A DNA stretch of 20,934 nt from Chrysochromulina tobinii (lineage: Eukaryota; Haptophyta; Prymnesiales; Chrysochromulinaceae). The stretch covers positions 1-20,934 of the forward strand of contig JWZX01001111.1 of the NCBI GenBank assembly GCA_001275005.1. The letters run 5' to 3'. Position numbers and translations under genes: made by a program. The notes beneath the pieces were generated by a model. The model saw only the letters and a program-made list of their open reading frames with translations, searched no databases and was not told the origin of the DNA. Positions 16,595 to 20,934 of this stretch are shown here, one piece after another; the first letter of the stretch is position 1; each line of letters opens with the position of its first letter.

Positions 16595-16625
16595 GTGCAC
16601 TGCACTGTGTTGAAACACCATAGGG

Positions 16626-16731
16626 TAACTACCTGAGTAGTGAAACCCTCCCCCAAGGTCAAAATCTTGCGCCCCACTTAGGATAACTACCTGAGTAGTG
16701 AAACCCTCCCCCAAGGTCAAAATCTTGCGCC
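16626..16731. repeat. Two identical 48-nt direct repeats, period 58 nt
   Basis: Copies 16626-16673 and 16684-16731 both begin TAACTACCTGAGTAGTG and end CTTGCGCC, with 10 nt between them. Confidence 0.95.
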
Positions 16732-16958
16732 GCCACTGGCGCCACTTCTGGAGACCGGACTCTGTGCTGTGGAGCCGCGCAGCCTCGAGCCCGAGGGCAC
16801 CGACGGCGACGCCCACACCGGTGTTTCTGCAGTGACGACGAAGACGAACGGAAGATACACGAGCGCCAAAGACGGCCACCAAATTGAGCCCGGGCACTAC
16901 TATGCGCTGAGAACTCTCGTCCAACCAGCATGGGGCTCGTACTTTCCCTAAGATCATG

Positions 16959-16980
16959 CTTAATCCTAAACGGGATTAAG
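16959..16980. repeat. Perfect 8-bp stem inverted repeat
   Basis: CTTAATCC, then 6 nt (TAAACG), then GGATTAAG. The intrinsic structure is clear and the function is unknown. It lies between two convergent genes. Confidence 0.8.
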
Positions 16981-17350
16981 GGAGAAGTATGGAGTCCCGG
17001 TAGAGACCGGCCTAGTCTGCCCGGGAGTCTGCCTCCGGACACTTACCGTACACAAAAACACATATTATAAAAATTCATGTGATGGTTATTAACGGCTAGA
17101 AATTCTCTGAATAACACAGCCACGTCACCTGAGGTGACTCTACATGTGAGGCCACCCTACGCTCGGTGTGATCTCGGTCGTGCCAGCCGTAGCACCGGTT
17201 GGCGCGTGTGTCGTGTACGTGTTATCGTTCACGAAGACAATCTGAAAATCTCACACAACGACGATGTGAGCGCGCGCGTTGCGGGCTCGCGGCTACTCTC
17301 ACCGTCTACTCGACACCGTCTCCACACGGCACATGCCGAGGCCCCACCCC

Positions 17351-18803
17351 CTAAAAGTACTCTTGCTCATCGTACGCGCGTGCTGGCGAAGCCTCGACCA
17401 GCGCGGCTGACTTTGCCATCGGCGGCAGCGCGGGTGTCTGTGGCTCCGGTGCGGAGCAGCCCCGCGCCATTGCCACGCCCGGGAGGCCGGCATTCACACC
17501 GGCAGGCACACCAGCATTCGCATTCCCACTGGAGTTCTCCAGGTGGTCGGCCATCTCTTCACGCAATTGGAGGCGCGCGAGCCTCGAGGTCTCCTCGAGC
17601 TGCCGTTGCTTCTCGAGCCGTTCGAGACGCGCCGCCTCGAGCTCGCGCGCCTCATTCTCCGCCGCGCACTTTGCGAGCGCGAGGGCGAAGTCGCGCAGCA
17701 CGGACAGCGCGCCGAGTTGGTCACCCACGTTGCTGTGTGCCGCGCGCCCGAGGCCGAGGTAGCCGGCGCACTGGCTGAGCATCTGGAGCAACGCGTCGCG
17801 CCGCCGGCGGAGCTCAGCGAGCTCGGCGCCGGCAACGGTGAGGAAGCTCGTAAGCAGGAAGCGAGTGTACAGCCCCTCAACGGGCGCCTTGAGCGGTTGA
17901 GGTTCGTCCTCGGCATCAGTGATGGTGCATCGTCGCGGCGGCGTGTCGGCAAAGGGCGACGCGTTGGGCGAAGGGGAGGCGTCGCCGCGCAGTAAAGAGC
18001 CGCGGAAGGAGGCTAAGCCGCCAGGCAACGCGCCGCGGAAGGGGGGCGAGAAGAGGGGAGACGATCGTAGGGGGGACGAGAGGAGGGGAGACGAAAGGGC
18101 GCCCAGCAGTCGAGCAGTGCGATGCGGCGATTGGATCGGGCTGTGCAGAGAGCCACTCGTGAGCACGTCGTTGACGCTGATGCCCATCCGAGTGGCCATC
18201 GCGATCACACGGCCGCCGCCGCTCTTGGCCTCTGCCTGGGCCCCACATTTGGAACGCGTCGAGCGAACGTTCACAAGGAGCTGCGCCCGTAGTGCTCTAT
18301 GGCTGAGGACGCGCAGCACCGCACGGCACTCGGCATGGCTGCGCAGCTGGTCGGCGGTCGCGTCGTCAGGAGGCAAAGGGGGCACCATCCCGAGCGTCGT
18401 CATGGGCGGATGGCTGGCACACACCGCACGTGAATCTGCGCGTCCAAGCGCAGACGTGGAGGAAGACTCAGCGGCAGTCGAAGCGCCGTCGGGTGCGCCA
18501 TCGGCCCCGTCGGCGCCAGAGCCGTCGGCGGCACCGGCGTCGGCGTCGTCGGCAAGTGCAGACGAGTCGTCAGCGAGTGCATTCTCTTTGCTCCCGGCGC
18601 CGGTGCCCATCTCGGCGCCGGTGCCACCGCCAACGGTGCGCCCATCGGCCCCCACCCCCGCAGTCACACGAGCCGCCTCCGAGCCAGGTGCCCAACTCGG
18701 CGCCGCCTCCGAGCCACATCGCATCCGCTCTATTGCCATTCGCTGCCAGGGCGTCACGTGCGGCGGCGCGGAGCCTTCCTCGCTCCCGTCCTCGTCCTCG
18801 CTG

Positions 18804-18840
<37 letters not shown>

Positions 18841-20934
18841 TGCCGCCGTCGTCAAGACCACTTGACCAACCAAAGGAATCGACGACCACCGCAAAGAGAA
18901 GCACTTCGGCCCCACGCGGCAGGTGCTCGAGGAGTACCAGCCGCGACTCATCAGCTGCGCGCAGCACGACCGTGCCACTAGCGATCGCCGGAGCGCCGGT
19001 GCGGCAACGGCCCGCGACCACATCGGAAAAGCGAGGCGGCGGCATCGGCTTGCCCCAGTTTGAGAACGAGGGGGCTTTCTTCCAGTGCGGCTGGAGCATC
19101 CAGCACACCGTCGCCGCCTCTTCGGTTGCAAAGAGCACCATCAGCTTGTCATCCGCGATGGGCTGCATGAATGGGTAGCCGGGGCACATGGCCGGTGGCG
19201 CGGGCGGGTGCGGCAGCAGCGCAAGCTCAGTCCGGACTTTGGTGAGCTCGGCGGTGAGGTTATTGATCTGCCCCTCGACGGAAGCGAGAAGGTCAGTCGC
19301 CTCATTTACAGAGGGCATCTCGCCGAGCTCGTTGCGCAGCTCGAGCACCAGATCGACTTTCTTGGCCTTCGCCTTCGCCTCCGCCTCCGCCTCCGCCTCC
19401 CCCTCCTTTGGCTCCTTTGGCTCCGCCTTCGGCACGACTGAGGTAGGAGACGATCCCGACGAGCCCGGCTCCTGCGAGATGGTGCCGTCGGAGTCGGCAT
19501 CGCACACATTCGTAGCTGGGTCGATCTCGGCGAGTGAGCTGAGTGCTGCCCGCTCCATCTCCACGTCTGCCGCAGCGTCGAGAGCGACGTCGAAGGTGCC
19601 GCCGGTACCGGCAAGACGCTCCGCCGCCGCCTCCACCTTCGCCGGCGTCGCCACCTCCACCTTCGCCGGCTTCACCGCCTCCACTTTCAAGGCCGAGGGG
19701 ATGGCGGCAGCACCCTCGCCGTCTGTCTCCCTGCTCGGATCACACATGACAGCAGCGACATAGTGGAGCAGCGAGATCGACGTATCCGTGCTCGACTTCA
19801 CTGCCGCGAGCGTGGGCAGCACGGAGACGTCGAAGCCGGCCGCGTGCCCACGTGGCGTACCGCGGTTGAGCACGTTCCCTAGCCGCAGGACGAGCCCGAG
19901 GCACGCGCGCAGGGACGCCGAGGAGAGGACTTGCGCGGCGGCGCCCTCGAGTACCTGGAGCGCAATTAAGGGCAATAGGGCAATTAGAGTCAATTAGGGT
20001 CCATCGGGTGCAATCAGGTGCAATCAGGAGTACCTGGAGCGCAGCGCTGATGCTTGTGACCGAGGTCTCAAACGACGCGAGCAGCGAGATCACCTCGAGC
20101 TTGCGCTCGTACGCGGGCACCTCGAGCACATGCAACACGAAACGCTCCCCCTCTCGCATCGACGCCGGCAGGTCGAGCGAGCCGTTGCCTTGCTCCGCCA
20201 GCCGGCGGCGCAGCGCGCGCGCGGCGGCGGCCTCCTCCTCGGTAGGCACAATCTTGAGCAGCGCGGCCGCGTCGTCCGAGCTGAGCAGCCCTGCAGGGTT
20301 GAGCAGCTGGATCTCTTGCGCCAGCCGCGCCATGGGAAGCGATTGCACCATCTTGAGGCCGATCGCAATGTTCTGTGCGCGCTTCGCGGACAGGAACTCG
20401 ATCGGCAATGCGCTCGCCTCGGGGCCCGTGCCAGGGCCGAGTGTCGACCTAAGCTTCTTCATTACCTCCTTCTGACAAAAGCTGCGCTCGAGCTCGCGCA
20501 CCTCGTGCTCTCGAGATGCGGCGAGACCCTGCTTTGCTAGCACGGCCCAGACGGAGCCATCGGACGCACTCGACGCGGGCAGCTTGCGCCAATGCAGCGC
20601 CTTGAGCTTGATCGCGTCCGCACGCCGTGCGAGGGCGAGGCGGGAGCCGGGAGAGCCCACAAGCGCTGCCGTGGGCGCCCCCGATGGCAGCGGCGGTAGC
20701 GGCGGCGGTGGCGGCGGTGGCGGCGGCGGAGGGGGCGGCGGGGGTGGTGGCGGTACGCTACCAGCCGGGCCAACAACAGGCCCACTGCCTGGAAGTGGCG
20801 GCGGTTGGAGCTCTGACAGGGGCGGTGGGGGCGGGTGCGGTGGCAGAGGTTGCGAAGGGTTGACCACAGGCAACGGTGGCGGCAAAAGGCCGTCGCTCGG
20901 AGGGTACAGTGGTGGAGGGTAGAGCGGCGGCGGC
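17351..20934 (-). CDS. Formin (FH1-FH2) with large insertions in FH2, 5'-partial
   Basis: Formins nucleate and processively elongate actin filaments. Reading leftward, a Pro-rich FH1 (PPPLYPPP, then a long poly-Pro run at about 20753-20693) runs off the window edge. FH2 follows: LKALHWRKLP, LSAKRAQNIAIGL, LKIVPTEEE, and after a 79-nt intron (19955-20033) RLGNVLNRGTPRGHAAGFDV and LLHYVAAVM. An acidic, Ala/Lys-rich insert of about 126 residues (19739-19360) precedes the next FH2 helices (VDLVLELRNELGEMPS). A second insert of over 400 residues (about 19210-17900) contains a FnIII-like stretch, a Gly run and Ser/Arg-rich low complexity. FH2 then resumes with RFLLTSFLTVAGAELAEL. A basic coil and the tail end EQEYF (stop at 17353-17351). 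The purine-rich borders of insert 1 make a missed intron unlikely there; insert 2 is less certain. No DAD motif is recognised. Confidence 0.8.
18870..19165 (-). other. FnIII-like stretch nested in the formin FH2 region
   Basis: Read on the minus strand: KLMVLFATEEAATVCWMLQP, then FSDVVAG..., GAPAIASGTVVLRAADESRL, then LEHLPRGAEVLLFAVVVDSFG. The rhythm of a strand ending in V-x-W, a G...SG bend and L-x-x-L-x-x-G-a-x-y-x-l-f-x-V-x-D-x-x-G resembles the FnIII-like modules common in protist proteins. It is about 100 residues long. The assignment is by pattern only. Confidence 0.4.
19949..20043. repeat. 16-nt direct repeats flanking seven ~10-nt tandem units
   Basis: GAGTACCTGGAGCGCA occurs at 19949-19964 and 20028-20043. 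Between them lie about seven degenerate units on the plus strand: CAATTAAGG, CAATAGG, CAATTAGAG, CAATTAGGG, CCATCGGG, CAATCAGG, CAATCAGG. Confidence 0.9.
19955..20033 (-). other. 79-nt phase-0 GT-AG intron in the formin gene
   Basis: Reading leftward, CTCCAG|GTACTC is found at both the donor and the acceptor. Removing 79 nt (not a multiple of 3) restores the FH2 segment SISAALQ|VLEGAAAQVL. Without removal the frame runs into unrelated sequence. The ends lie in 16-nt direct repeats (19949-19964 and 20028-20043), so the exact cut site within the repeat cannot change the mRNA. Confidence 0.9.

Larger units (their letters stand above)
16350..17350. other. Repeat-bearing interval between convergent genes
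   Basis: About 1 kb between the stop of the PH gene (+) and the stop of the formin gene (-). It contains three small repeat families and a perfect hairpin (listed separately), and an AT-rich patch at about 17050-17120. A 60-codon frame at 16769-16951 ending in AWGSYFP has no recognisable motif and is not called. Confidence 0.6.

Noticed and set aside
16769-16951. 60-codon plus-strand frame between the PH and formin genes
   Set aside because: It is short, has no recognisable motif and no transcript signal, and cannot be separated from chance in this composition.
17134-17778. 214-codon Arg-rich plus-strand frame after an AT-rich TATA-like patch
   Set aside because: It overlaps the formin C-terminus in antisense and has Arg/Ala/His shadow composition. 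The AT-rich patch fits a 3' intergenic region of convergent genes equally well.
17919-19178. 419-codon open frame on the plus strand opposite the formin gene
   Set aside because: It lies antisense to a frame with clear FH2 motifs, has no recognisable domain, and its Ala/Ser/Pro composition mirrors the GC-rich codons of the opposite strand.
19981-20000. TTAGGG-like sequence in the formin intron as a telomeric insertion
   Set aside because: Only one exact TTAGGG is present. The repeat unit is about 10 nt and CAATTAGG-like, so a telomeric origin is not supported.

Overview
The window is nuclear DNA of a GC-rich eukaryotic microalga. A haptophyte (Emiliania/Chrysochromulina-like) fits best. That is an inference from a fungal-type GH7 cellulase, SPPP-rich extracellular-type segments, long GC-rich open frames with few introns, GT-AG introns, and the absence of bacterial operon structure. 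A dinoflagellate, pelagophyte or cryptophyte cannot be excluded. I see no rRNA, tRNA, CRISPR array or recognisable transposase.

Layout: (1) 139-1505 (+), 5'-truncated GH7 cellobiohydrolase/endoglucanase with one clear intron and a possible reduced CBM1-like tail. (2) 2077-3339 (-), a glycosyltransferase-like protein. (3) 3521-5179 (+), transcribed divergently from (2): a secreted-then-anchored PDI-family protein that has lost its catalytic CxxC and carries a KxKxx ER-retrieval tail. (4) 5336-7126 (+), a Trp-repeat protein resembling Sfi1/centrin-binding proteins, with an S/T-P-rich region, a D14 run and a Lys-rich tail. (5) 7464-14546 (+), a 2360-residue multipass membrane protein combining a PDZ-like domain, two IQ motifs, a discoidin-like beta-sandwich, a long SPPP-rich loop, about 400 residues of coiled coil and an EF-hand/p25alpha-like C-terminus. 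(6) 15198-16349 (+), two nearly identical PH domains, each preceded by a Met/Gln-rich minisatellite-coded stretch. (7) 17351-20934 (-), a formin (FH1-FH2, 5'-truncated) with large insertions inside FH2, one of them FnIII-like.

Genes 4, 5, 6 and 7 all look cytoskeletal or membrane-cortex related, and 2 and 3 look secretory-pathway related. Nothing shows that they act as one system, because eukaryotic neighbours need not be co-functional. The most unusual items are the architecture of gene 5, the nested FH2 of gene 7, the 79-nt formin intron flanked by 16-nt direct repeats and built from tandem repeats, and the very recent in-frame 573-nt duplication in gene 6.

All gene models come from reading open frames and family motifs. 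Unrecognised in-frame introns remain possible in every long GC-rich frame.
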